25,795 nt of DNA from G001797105 sp964528155 (GTDB lineage Bacteria > Chloroflexota > Anaerolineae > Anaerolineales > E44-bin32). The stretch covers positions 1 to 25,795 of the forward strand of contig CAZGRL010000050.1 in NCBI GenBank assembly GCA_964528155.1. The letters are read 5' to 3'. The stretch's first letter is position 1, and every line of letters starts with the position of its first letter. The position numbers and the translations under genes are program-made. The notes under the pieces are model-generated. The model was not told where the DNA came from. It did no database searches and worked only from the letters and a program-made list of their open reading frames with translations. Positions 7,234-15,207 of the stretch are shown here, piece by piece.

Positions 7234-8466
7234 TCAGCGCAACTCCTTGCTCGAGTAGTTCAGGATCCGCCTTGCTACCACGAGCCGGTTGATTTGTCCC
7301 GTACCTTCGAAGATGTCGTTGATCTTGGCATCGCGGAACCACTTCTCCAGCAGGAGATCGCGTGAGTACCCCAACGGTCCCATGAGTTCCATAGCCCGCT
7401 GAGTGATCTTGGTGACGACATCTCCGGCTTTGACCTTGGACATCGAAGCGTCAAGCGTGTTCGGCTTGCGCTCGTCCGCTAGCCAGACCGCCTTGAGGAC
7501 GAGAAGCCACGCCGATCGCAGCATGACCTCCATGTCGATGACTTCCCGCTCAATGTTCGTCAACAATGCCCGCGGAAGACCGTAGCGGATCTCAACACCC
7601 TGCTGCTCGAGCAGTTCCTTGATAAGCTCGACTGTGGCGCGTGCGATCCCCAGGGCGGACGCCGAGACCAACGGACGTGTGGCGTCGAAGGTCGCCATGG
7701 CGCGCTTGAAGCCCTTCTTGCTGTCAGTCTCGACTTCGGCGCTGCCGAGACAAGCATCGAACGGCACCCGACAGTCCTGCATGACGATAGACGCCGTGTC
7801 GCTCGAGCGAATCCCCAGCTTGTGTTCGAGCTTGGTCACGCTGCATCCGGGTGTCCCGGCCTCGACGACGAAGGGTCGCATGCCGGCCCGCCCTGCAGCC
7901 GGGTCGATCGTCGCCCATACGACGACGAACCCGGGCGTGTCGACCATGGACTTGTGACCGGCAGTGACGAATATCTTTTCGCCGTTCAGCACCCACTCGT
8001 CCCCGTCGCGCACGGCCGTGGTGCGGATCGCCGCAGTATCCGATCCGGCCTGCGGCTCGGTCATCGCCATGCAGGCTAGAATCGGCTTGTCGCCGGAGAA
8101 ACGCTTCAAGAAGTGTTCTTTCTGTTCAGGCGTGCCCGCAGCTTCGACGGCTGCTGCCCCCAGGCCGCCGCCCGGCGTGCACAGATACAGACCGGCGTCT
8201 CCCCACGACAGGGTCTCAATCATGAAGGCCAGCCGCTGGTAGCCCAGCCTCGGCCCTTTCTTGCGCTCGCCTCCGTCCTCGTCCGGCGCCAAGGAGCCGG
8301 CACCCATGGCCTTCATCGCTTCGTGCATGAAGTTGATGTAGTCCCACGGAATGGCGTGCTCTTCTTCGTCGAAATCCCGCGAGACCGGGCGCATCATGTT
8401 CTCGGCTACGGACTGCAGCATGACGTTCGACTTGGTGATCGACTCTGGCATCTCGAAAGAGATCAT
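7234..8466 (-). CDS. Acyl-CoA dehydrogenase (first-step FAD enzyme)
   Basis: The protein has 410 residues with the full acyl-CoA dehydrogenase layout: alpha-helical N-domain, MAMTEPQAGSDTAAIRTTA (FAD/substrate contact, about 135-155), NGEKIFVTAGHKS, a beta-domain, and a C-terminal helical domain ending in DIFEGTGQINRLVVARRIL. Glu387 in FEGT sits at the usual catalytic-base position (as Glu376 in MCAD). It oxidises acyl-CoA to trans-2-enoyl-CoA and passes electrons to ETF; no etf genes are in the window. The ATG at 8466 has a GAGGGG ribosome-binding site 7 nt upstream. It lies 36 nt downstream of a second, divergent acyl-CoA dehydrogenase gene, as in fadE-type operons. Chain-length preference cannot be read from sequence. 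Confidence 0.92.
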   Translation of the reverse strand: MISFEMPESITKSNVMLQSVAENMMRPVSRDFDEEEHAIPWDYINFMHEAMKAMGAGSLAPDEDGGERKKGPRLGYQRLAFMIETLSWGDAGLYLCTPGGGLGAAAVEAAGTPEQKEHFLKRFSGDKPILACMAMTEPQAGSDTAAIRTTAVRDGDEWVLNGEKIFVTAGHKSMVDTPGFVVVWATIDPAAGRAGMRPFVVEAGTPGCSVTKLEHKLGIRSSDTASIVMQDCRVPFDACLGSAEVETDSKKGFKRAMATFDATRPLVSASALGIARATVELIKELLEQQGVEIRYGLPRALLTNIEREVIDMEVMLRSAWLLVLKAVWLADERKPNTLDASMSKVKAGDVVTKITQRAMELMGPLGYSRDLLLEKWFRDAKINDIFEGTGQINRLVVARRILNYSSKELR

Positions 8467-8502
8467 GTCACATCCCCTCGCTTCCCACTTTCGTGGGCAA
8501 AC

Positions 8503-9594
8503 TCAGACCATCGCCAGCCCGGCGAAAGCCGGCAGGCCGCGTCCGTTTCTCATCCACAGCTCAACGGGATGTTCACGAATGTACCCGTGTCCACCCAGAA
8601 TCTGTACGGCCCGATCGGTGACCATCATGGCCGTGTCGCTGACGCTGGTGAGCGCCAGGTAGGCCGCCTTGGCAGCGTCCTTGCCCTCGTCCAGCAGCCA
8701 GGCCGCCTCCCATACCAACAACCGGCTTGCCTCGATCTCCGTCACCATCTCGGCCAACATGAATGCAATCACCTGCTTCTGGGCGACGGGAGTCCCGAAG
8801 GCTTCTCGGTCTTTGGCGTAATTCAGCGCGTACTCATAGGCGGCTTGGCTGAGCCCCACCCCAAGCGCCGACACAGCGATGTTCGTCGCCGCGACCAGGG
8901 GCGAGAAATCATGACCCGGCGGGCCTCCCAGGCGGGCCGATGTTGGTACGCGAACTTTGTCAAGTTTGATTCTGTAAGTCGGCAATCCGCCGATGCCCAT
9001 CAATCGTTCGCGTTCACAGACCTGGAACCCTTCGGTTCTCTGGGGAACGAGGAATGCCTGCGGGTCGCCATTGACCCGGGCGTAAACGAGCGTCGATTCG
9101 GCCTGCTCAACGAACGGGACGAAGGCCTTCTCCCCTTCGATGACATAAGTGTCGCCGTCCTCGATCGCCGTCGTTCGCATCCCTTTCGGATGGAAATCGT
9201 AGGTCGGTTCGATGAAGGCGGCGGTGACCGGCGTCCAGTCGGCCTCGGCCAGAGGCGGAAGGTACTCCTGCTTCTGCTCCTCCGAGCCGACCGCGAGTAT
9301 CGGGAGAGCGAACAACCCCGGGGTCATCACGGCCAGTGCCCCGGCCAAGTCTCCCCATCCGAGCATCTCGGCTGCCAGGGCGCCGGTCACGGCCGAACGC
9401 TCGCCGAACCCGCCGTAGCGCTCGGGAATGCTCGCCTGGAGCACGCCAAGCTCCCACCCCTTTCGGATCAGACTCTGCGGGAAGTCCCCGGTCTCATCGG
9501 CTTCGTGCGCCGCCGGCCTCAAATCGTTGACGGCGAAACGCCGCACGGAGTCGACCAGCATCTGCTGTTCTTCGCTTGGTTCGAAACCGTACAT
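8503..9594 (-). CDS. Acyl-CoA dehydrogenase-like protein lacking the usual catalytic Glu
   Basis: This 363-residue acyl-CoA dehydrogenase family protein begins MYGFEPSEEQQMLVDSVRRF and includes IPERYGGFGE, the FAD-domain segment KDREAFGTPVAQKQ and ILGGHGYIREHPVELWMRNG. It ends early as RGLPAFAGLAMV; in the standard family the aligned segment reads YEGTxQIQRL, so the catalytic-base Glu position holds Ala (residue 358) and the last helix is missing. The MTEPxAGSD motif is also replaced by AAFIEPTYDF. It may be a regulatory or heteromeric partner of the adjacent full-length dehydrogenase, or use a Glu elsewhere, as isovaleryl-CoA and long-chain dehydrogenases do. The start at 9594 has an AGGAAGG site upstream. 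The frame is intact and the stop is natural, so this is not an obvious pseudogene. Confidence 0.88.
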   Translation of the reverse strand: MYGFEPSEEQQMLVDSVRRFAVNDLRPAAHEADETGDFPQSLIRKGWELGVLQASIPERYGGFGERSAVTGALAAEMLGWGDLAGALAVMTPGLFALPILAVGSEEQKQEYLPPLAEADWTPVTAAFIEPTYDFHPKGMRTTAIEDGDTYVIEGEKAFVPFVEQAESTLVYARVNGDPQAFLVPQRTEGFQVCERERLMGIGGLPTYRIKLDKVRVPTSARLGGPPGHDFSPLVAATNIAVSALGVGLSQAAYEYALNYAKDREAFGTPVAQKQVIAFMLAEMVTEIEASRLLVWEAAWLLDEGKDAAKAAYLALTSVSDTAMMVTDRAVQILGGHGYIREHPVELWMRNGRGLPAFAGLAMV

Positions 9595-9698
9595 CGGTGC
9601 CTTCCTCTCCCGCGCTCAAGTCGCGCTTTCTGACATCCTGGCGTCCCTATGTTCTGCGAGACCTTGTTTCTCGCTTGCACTGACAAACGAGGCCATCT

Positions 9699-10778
9699 TC
9701 AGCCCGCGCTGGAGGCTTGGGTCACTTCACTTCGACTGATCCTCGGCGGCGTCGTCGGCAACCCGCCGGCACGACGAACGTAGCGCAATGTGACCGGCCC
9801 ATCCCCCTCCAATTCACCGTAGTTCTCGATACCCAGATAGCCACGCTGCACCAGATACTCTATGTGTGCCCCTGCTTCCTGGATTGCAAGCAGTTCGTGA
9901 TAACCGGAAGCGGATGGGAACAACCCGTGGGCGATCTCGGCGACTGTGCGCGGTCGCTGAAACATGTCGAGCACCGCGCTCAAGCGTTGACGGTGCACTT
10001 CTTCGATCGCCTCGATTCGCGCGGCGAGATCTTCAATCGGCGCATAATGACCGCCAAGAGCAAGCCGAACATCGGAGGCAAGTGGGCGGAGACGTTCGAG
10101 TGACTCAAGGTAGTGACCCAGGCCTGTGTACAAGCTCAGGCGTTCCGGCGATTGATGTGGACTTATCCGACTCAGGACGTGGTCTCCGCAAAGCAAGATG
10201 TCGTCGACCAGAATGACCACATGTCCGGGACAGTGACCCGGAACGTGCGTCATACGGAGCCGGCCAAGCCGCATCCCGACAGACTCGTAAGTGAAATCGA
10301 CCGCGACCGATGAGAATAGCTGCTTGTTCAGCAGATACAGCGCCATCAGGCGCTGGCGCTCCTCCAGCGTGACACCCGACTCGTCCAGGAAGTCGCGCAG
10401 ACGGCGTGCCACAATTGCCAGGCGCTCCTCGTAGTTGGTCAGGATTCGCAAGTCCAATTCGTGCACACCGACGGCGGCGTGGCTTCGTTCGAGCACGAAC
10501 GGGAGCCCGCCAAAGTGATCGATGTGACCATGCGTGATCAGAACATGGGAGAGATCTCCCCAATCGGCCGGCTCGCCGTATTGCCGCTTGATCTCCTCCA
10601 GCCCCGCCTCGAGCATGGCGTTTGAGTCGCCGAAGCCCGAGCCGGCGTCGATCAGCACCCGCATGTCATCGATCAGGACGAGATGGACATATCCCTCAAG
10701 ACCGGGGAACAAGTCGAGAGGCCAGCGGTAGATGCGGGCGCCGGCGCTGGTCTGGTAGCGTTCCACTCCCTCGCTCAT
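9699..10778 (-). CDS. MBL-fold metallo-hydrolase
   Basis: A 359-residue metallo-beta-lactamase-fold protein with a complete dinuclear zinc site: THGHIDHFGG (His83, His85, Asp87, His88), His in HVPGHCPGH, Asp in LLCGDHVL and His in ALGGHYAPI. The C-terminal 100 residues (RPRTVAEIAHGLFPSASGYH onward) resemble the winged-helix tail of LACTB2/glyoxalase II-like hydrolases. There is no signal peptide, so it is cytoplasmic. It is the second gene of the beta-oxidation operon, 14 nt after tetR, which suggests a thioester or other acyl-CoA-related hydrolase; that substrate is an inference. The start at 10778 has an AGGA about 11 nt upstream. A 104-bp spacer separates it from the next gene. Confidence 0.85.
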   Translation of the reverse strand: MSEGVERYQTSAGARIYRWPLDLFPGLEGYVHLVLIDDMRVLIDAGSGFGDSNAMLEAGLEEIKRQYGEPADWGDLSHVLITHGHIDHFGGLPFVLERSHAAVGVHELDLRILTNYEERLAIVARRLRDFLDESGVTLEERQRLMALYLLNKQLFSSVAVDFTYESVGMRLGRLRMTHVPGHCPGHVVILVDDILLCGDHVLSRISPHQSPERLSLYTGLGHYLESLERLRPLASDVRLALGGHYAPIEDLAARIEAIEEVHRQRLSAVLDMFQRPRTVAEIAHGLFPSASGYHELLAIQEAGAHIEYLVQRGYLGIENYGELEGDGPVTLRYVRRAGGLPTTPPRISRSEVTQASSAG

Positions 10779-10792
10779 CCGCCGTTGGTCCT

Positions 10793-11356
10793 TTACCGCG
10801 CCTCAAGACCCTGCAAGATCATGTCGGCGAAGAAATCGGCCAATTCGTCAGCCTCGTGTCCCCCACCCTCGCGGAACCATGTAATCATCCAGTTCTGGAT
10901 GCCGAGAAGGGCAAAGGTGGCAATCTTCTCGTCAACATTCCGGAATCGTCCGGCCTCGACCCCCTGCCGGACCAGATCTCGCCACAACGACTCATATCGG
11001 TCCCGTCTGCGGACGTGGCGCTGCCGCAGCCCGGGCTCCAGGCTGCGATATTCGAGCAGCAGCACTGCGGCCAGGTCGGCTTCGCCGGCGATCCGGTTGA
11101 CATACACGCGGATGGCTTGGCGTAGCTTGTCCTCCACCGGAAGGTCGGAGGCCATGACCGTCTGCATATCCTCGATCAGCAAATCCAACGCCTGATTGAG
11201 GATGGTGAGCAGGATCTCTTGTTTGCTTTCGACGTGGTGGTAGAGGCTCGCCTTCTGGAGGTGGACGGCCTCGGCGATGTCTTGCATCGACGCGGCCTGG
11301 TAACCCTTCTGACGGAAGATCTGGGCCGCGGCTGTGATGATGTCGGAGCGTTGCAT
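10793..11356 (-). CDS. TetR-family transcriptional regulator
   Basis: A 187-residue TetR regulator with an N-terminal helix-turn-helix at about residues 8-52 (SMQDIAEAVHLQKASLYHHV, then ESKQEIL) and an all-helical ligand-binding domain that includes FALLGIQNWMITWFREGGG, a KstR2/FadR-like TetR C-terminal pattern. It is the first gene of the beta-oxidation operon. A perfect 18-bp palindrome lies 11 bp before its ATG and overlaps the predicted transcription start, so autorepression is likely, with an acyl-CoA as the natural guess for inducer. The ATG at 11356 has no clear Shine-Dalgarno and the leader would be only about 27 nt. The family is certain; the regulon and ligand are inferred. Confidence 0.92.
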   Translation of the reverse strand: MQRSDIITAAAQIFRQKGYQAASMQDIAEAVHLQKASLYHHVESKQEILLTILNQALDLLIEDMQTVMASDLPVEDKLRQAIRVYVNRIAGEADLAAVLLLEYRSLEPGLRQRHVRRRDRYESLWRDLVRQGVEAGRFRNVDEKIATFALLGIQNWMITWFREGGGHEADELADFFADMILQGLEAR

Positions 11357-11367
11357 CGGGGACCAAC

Positions 11368-11385
11368 CTACCGACCGGTCGGTAG
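11368..11385. promoter_or_regulatory. Putative TetR operator palindrome
   Basis: CTACCGACCGGTCGGTAG is a perfect 18-bp palindrome, the only one of its kind noticed in the window. It sits between the -10 element and the tetR start codon and covers the expected transcription start, the classic position for repression. ACCGACCGGTCGGT-like sites are typical of TetR-family regulators of fatty-acid and branched-chain catabolism. Confidence 0.8.
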
Positions 11386-11389
11386 ATCC

Positions 11390-11418
11390 ATCCTAGCATA
11401 TGCAGCGTGGCTCGTCAA
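11390..11418 (-). promoter_or_regulatory. Sigma70-like promoter of the beta-oxidation operon
   Basis: On the minus strand, TTGACG (11418-11413) is followed after exactly 17 nt by TAGGAT (11395-11390). The -35 matches 5 of 6 and the -10 matches 4 of 6 consensus bases. The predicted start near 11383 falls within the operator palindrome. A nearer TATGCT (11400-11395) is only 12 nt from the -35 and fits less well. Confidence 0.65.
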
Positions 11419-11791
11419 CAGGCACAGACCGTCGTAGCCAGGCGAGAAGGCCTCGGCATGCGCGCTCTTCTCGATTACCTCTCCACCACCCTTTTTTGGG
11501 TGGCTATGCGCATTCGGCGTGGGCGACCATCGTTCGCCTCCCCCCGATCGGACACACTCCACACAGGGAGGATCAAGAACACTCGAAATCGCGGACCTAC
11601 GCAACGTGACTCGGCCTGTCCCCTCGGCGAAAACGATCTAGGGACATGCTGCTGGCATGAGAGCAATAGATCGGCCGGGTCCCTTTTGTAGCCCGCAGGA
11701 TGGGCGGCCCACCAAGATCACGCCGCAAGCCGATCGGACTCGTCTGACCTCACCGGGTCGATACGGTCAGGCCGCAGGATCAGAGAAGACC
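11419..11791. other. Intergenic region without a credible gene
   Basis: This is the spacer between the divergent tetR and kinase genes. Short open frames here (such as one from GTG 11407) lack ribosome-binding sites and recognisable similarity. It contains a CCACCC/GGGTGG hairpin with a T6 loop at 11486-11503. I could not find a convincing plus-strand promoter for the kinase gene, although one is expected here. Confidence 0.5.
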
Positions 11792-13381
11792 ATGTCCAAC
11801 CAACAACAGAATCACGTCCTGGCAATCGACCTCGGGACCTCCGGCCCCAAGGTCGCTCTCGTCAATTCGGCAGGAGAAGTCCTCGGCTGGGAGTTCGAAC
11901 CATGTCCGCTATACCTTCTTCCTGCGGGAGGCGCCGAGCAGGATCCGCACGAGTGGTGGGCGGCCATTCACACAGCAACCCATCGTCTGCTCGCTCGCAA
12001 CGAAGCAGCGGCTTCATCAATCTCAGCTATCAGCTGCACCGGACAGTGGTCCGGCACTGTCGCCGTCGACCGGGATGGCGCCCCTCTGATGAGAGCCGTG
12101 ATCTGGATGGATACGCGCGGCGCACCCTACGTTCGCCGCATCACCGGCGGAGGTCCGCAGATCCAGGGCTATAGCCTGCTCAAACTACTCCGCTGGCTCC
12201 GCATCACGGGAGGTGTGCCGACCCACGCCGGAAAGGACCCGATCGCGCACATCTTGTTCATCAAGGCCGAACACCCGGAGATCTACCGGGCGACGCACAA
12301 GTTCCTTGAGCCAAAGGACTATCTCAATCTTCGCCTGACCGGCCGCTACGCCGCCTCATTCGACTCGGTCGGATTGCACTGGTTGACCGACAACCGCGAC
12401 ATTCGGCGCGTCGTTTACGACCCGGGGTTGATTCGGCTGTCAGGTATAGACTCGGAGAAGCTGCCGGAGCTCAAACAGGGGACGGAGATCCTCGGCCCGA
12501 TCCGATCTGAAGTCGCCGATGAACTGGGCCTGAGCCGAGGCATCCCCGTTGTCATGGGGTCACCGGATTTGCACTCGGCCGCAGTTGGATCCGGGGCGGT
12601 CCAGGACTACGAAGCCCATCTGTATGTCGGAACATCATCCTGGCTTACCTGTCATCTCCCCAACAAGAAGACCGATCTTGTGCACAACATGGCCTCCCTG
12701 CCCTCGGGAATACCAGGCCGTTATCTTGTCGCAAACGAGCAGGAAGCTGCCGGCGCAAGCCTGACCTTTCTACTTGACAAGATCATCAACGCGCCCGAGC
12801 AGACGGACGGAGCGGATCGGCGAGGCTATTCCTACGCCGATCTCGACAGAATGGCAGCGCGAGCCCTCCCCGGAAGCCACGGACTGATCTTTACGCCCTG
12901 GCTTTTCGGCGAACGCACTCCGGTCGAAGACCCGACCATTCGAGGGTCATTCGTCAATCTGTCGTTGAGCTCCTCTCGAGAGGACCTCGTCCGATCGGTC
13001 TTCGAGGGGGTAGCCTTCAATATGCGATGGCTGTTGAGCTATCTGGAACCGTTCGTCGGGCGCCGGCTGGACCCGATTCGCCTGATCGGCGGCGGCGGAC
13101 GATCGGATGTCTGGAGCCAGATCTTCGCCGACGTCTTTGATCGCACCATCGATCAGGTGAGAGACCCACATCTGGCGAATCTTCGTGGGGCGGCGCTCCT
13201 AGCTTTCCTGGCACTGGAGCAAGTCAACGTTGGGGACATCCGTGGCCGTGCCGCCGTACGCAAGTCGTACACGCCAGATGAATCCAATCGCACGACGTAT
13301 GACTCGATGTACAGGGAATTCCTCAACATCTACCGCGGTCATCGTCCGATTTGCTCACGCCTGAACCGGAGTAGCGAGTGA
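11792..13381 (+). CDS. FGGY-family carbohydrate kinase (xylulokinase-like)
   Basis: This 529-residue FGGY sugar/polyol kinase has two actin-like ATPase domains. Seen are the first phosphate motif LAIDLGTSGPKVALV (residues about 10-24), TGQWSGTVAVD and AVIWMDTRG in the N-domain, HSAAVGSGAV, and in the C-domain GLIFTPWLFGERTP, VFEGVAFNMRWLL and LIGGGGRSDVWSQIFADV, the adenosine/second phosphate motif. The frame is open upstream, but the ATG at 11792 places the phosphate motif at its normal distance from the N-terminus. The neighbour 40 nt downstream encodes an S1P-lyase-like enzyme, an unusual partner. Members phosphorylate xylulose, ribulose, glycerol, AI-2 and others; no pentose isomerase or transporter is present, so the substrate cannot be assigned. 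Confidence 0.88.
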   Translation: MSNQQQNHVLAIDLGTSGPKVALVNSAGEVLGWEFEPCPLYLLPAGGAEQDPHEWWAAIHTATHRLLARNEAAASSISAISCTGQWSGTVAVDRDGAPLMRAVIWMDTRGAPYVRRITGGGPQIQGYSLLKLLRWLRITGGVPTHAGKDPIAHILFIKAEHPEIYRATHKFLEPKDYLNLRLTGRYAASFDSVGLHWLTDNRDIRRVVYDPGLIRLSGIDSEKLPELKQGTEILGPIRSEVADELGLSRGIPVVMGSPDLHSAAVGSGAVQDYEAHLYVGTSSWLTCHLPNKKTDLVHNMASLPSGIPGRYLVANEQEAAGASLTFLLDKIINAPEQTDGADRRGYSYADLDRMAARALPGSHGLIFTPWLFGERTPVEDPTIRGSFVNLSLSSSREDLVRSVFEGVAFNMRWLLSYLEPFVGRRLDPIRLIGGGGRSDVWSQIFADVFDRTIDQVRDPHLANLRGAALLAFLALEQVNVGDIRGRAAVRKSYTPDESNRTTYDSMYREFLNIYRGHRPICSRLNRSSE

Positions 13382-13421
13382 CCTCCCAGTCCTCGACTCG
13401 GCCTCACTGCAAGGTGCTCAC

Positions 13422-14930
13422 ATGAAAGTCCCCGAATTCGTCACCAAGTATCTGCGATGGTTGCCGCGGCCTGTCACCCGGCTGCTGGATCGCTCCATTC
13501 GCTCGGTGCCGGCTCTGCAAGGCATCGTCGATGAACAGGTCGAGGAGTGGATTTCCGATCTGGCAAGGTCACAGCGAGAGTACCGGGATCAGTTCAGGCG
13601 CTTCGACCACCTTCCGGAAAGTGGCCTCAAGCGTGACGAGATCCTCGCCGAGCTTGAGGCCATGCAAGCCAGCGAACGACCACGTTGGGAAGCAGGCTAT
13701 GCCTCCGGTGCGGTCTACCACGGAGATCCCGAGCACGTTGCCTTCCTGAACAAGGTCTACGCCCTGTACTCCCAAAGCAACCCCCTTCATTTCGACCTTT
13801 GGCCGAGCGCTGCGAAGTTTGAGGCTGAGATTGTCGCCATGGCTGCGGATATGTTGGGCGCCGGGGATGGCACCGACGAGATCTGCGGGACGGTCACCTC
13901 AGGCGGCACGGAGAGCATCCTGCTGGCGATGAAGGCCTACCGTGACTGGGCACGTGACGTCAAGGGGATCACCAGGCCGGAGATTGTCGTCCCAGCGAGC
14001 GCGCACGCCGCGTTCGAGAAGGCGTCCGAGTACTTCAACATCAGGCTTGTGCAAGTGCCCGTGGGGCCGGACTTCACGGCCGACGTAGCCGGGATGGAGA
14101 GACGGCTCAACCGCAACACCATCGCCATCGTCGGGTCCGCCCCTTCTTTCCCGCATGGGGTCATCGATCCGATCCCAGAGCTCGCCCGTCTGGCGGCAGA
14201 GCGAGGCATCGGCTTCCACACCGACGCCTGCCTCGGTGGTTTTATCCTGCCCTGGGCTTCCTCGCTCGGATATCCCGTCCCTGCATTCGATTTCAGGGTG
14301 CCCGGGGTGACATCGATATCTGCCGACACTCACAAGTATGGCTACGCCGCCAAGGGCACATCCGTCGTCCTCTACCGAGGCCGGGCACTGCGCCATTCTC
14401 AGTATTTCACCGCCACAGACTGGCCCGGCGGCCTGTATTTCTCGCCTACGTTCGCCGGCAGTCGGCCCGGCGCGCTCGTCGCGGCCTGTTGGGCAGCCAT
14501 GCTCAGCATGGGAGAGCGCGGCTACACTGAGGCGACGAAGAAGATCCTCGAGACGGGGGCATACATCAAGGCGGAGATCGCCAGGATCCCCGAGTTCACC
14601 ATACTTGGCGACCCCCTGTGGGTCATCGCCCTGGCCTCTGATGAAATCGACATCTACAGGGTCCTGGACTTCATGACCGGTCGGAAATGGAGTCTGAACG
14701 GCCTTCACAAGCCGCCGGCGGTGCATCTGTGTATCACCTTGCGCCATACCCTGCCGGGGGTCGCCGATCGTTTTGTGGCCGATCTTCGGGAGGCCGTGAC
14801 ATTCGTCAAGGCGAACCCGGCCGCCGAGGGCGGCATGGCCCCTATCTACGGTATGGCCGGGACATTCCCGCTGCGTGGCATCGTGCGAGATGTCTTGAGA
14901 CGATTTCTGGACCAGCTCTACGTGGTGTGA
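13422..14930 (+). CDS. Sphingosine-1-phosphate lyase-like PLP enzyme
   Basis: A 502-residue group II PLP-dependent decarboxylase-fold protein that matches S1P lyases rather than glutamate or aromatic decarboxylases: GYASGAVYHG (92-101), CGTVTSGGTESILLAM (155-170), SAHAAFEKASEYF with PLP-stacking His195, HTDACLGGF with Asp268, the Schiff-base Lys305 in SADTHKYGYAAKGTSVVLYR, and SPTFAGSRPGALVAACWAA. The known reaction cleaves a long-chain-base phosphate to a fatty aldehyde and phosphoethanolamine. There is no strong N-terminal membrane segment, as in the soluble bacterial enzyme of Symbiobacterium. It is 40 nt downstream of the FGGY kinase, probably co-transcribed. Sphingolipids are rare in bacteria, so the substrate may come from other organisms or be a different amino-alcohol phosphate. 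The family call is firm; the substrate is inferred. Confidence 0.88.
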   Translation: MKVPEFVTKYLRWLPRPVTRLLDRSIRSVPALQGIVDEQVEEWISDLARSQREYRDQFRRFDHLPESGLKRDEILAELEAMQASERPRWEAGYASGAVYHGDPEHVAFLNKVYALYSQSNPLHFDLWPSAAKFEAEIVAMAADMLGAGDGTDEICGTVTSGGTESILLAMKAYRDWARDVKGITRPEIVVPASAHAAFEKASEYFNIRLVQVPVGPDFTADVAGMERRLNRNTIAIVGSAPSFPHGVIDPIPELARLAAERGIGFHTDACLGGFILPWASSLGYPVPAFDFRVPGVTSISADTHKYGYAAKGTSVVLYRGRALRHSQYFTATDWPGGLYFSPTFAGSRPGALVAACWAAMLSMGERGYTEATKKILETGAYIKAEIARIPEFTILGDPLWVIALASDEIDIYRVLDFMTGRKWSLNGLHKPPAVHLCITLRHTLPGVADRFVADLREAVTFVKANPAAEGGMAPIYGMAGTFPLRGIVRDVLRRFLDQLYVV

Positions 14931-15090
14931 GCCGGGCGGGCAGTCACCATGCGCCGCCTGTCCCGGATCGCCTAGCATCCTCCATTCCCCTTCTGCCACA
15001 GGGGAGCGCCACTCCCTGGTCCGACTCATGCTTCTGGCAGCAGACCATCGGGCGACCGGCGTGTGCGATGTGAGCCGCGCTCCAGACATT

Positions 15091-15119
15091 TTCAGTTTGT
15101 GCCCGGAATCGAGTAAGAT
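15091..15119 (+). promoter_or_regulatory. Weak candidate promoter for the DUF4910-formyltransferase pair
   Basis: TTCAGT, 17 nt, TAAGAT in the 277-bp spacer before the next gene. The -10 is reasonable (4 of 6), the -35 poor. It is the best spaced candidate seen in this spacer, which holds no gene. Confidence 0.3.
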
Positions 15120-15207
15120 AGCCGACGGGACGCGATTCCGGCTTTCGCAAATCGCCCGCCTCCGGCAACATTGCTCATCTGAGGCTCGACGTTCTTCTGA
15201 GGGTTGT

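Noticed and set aside
8113..9633. 506-codon plus-strand open frame across the two acyl-CoA dehydrogenase genes
   Set aside because: Antisense shadow of two well-supported genes, with no ribosome-binding site and low-complexity composition.
11407..11691. Small plus-strand gene in the tetR-kinase spacer
   Set aside because: GTG start without a ribosome-binding site, Arg-rich composition and no similarity recognised; it overlaps the promoter region of tetR.
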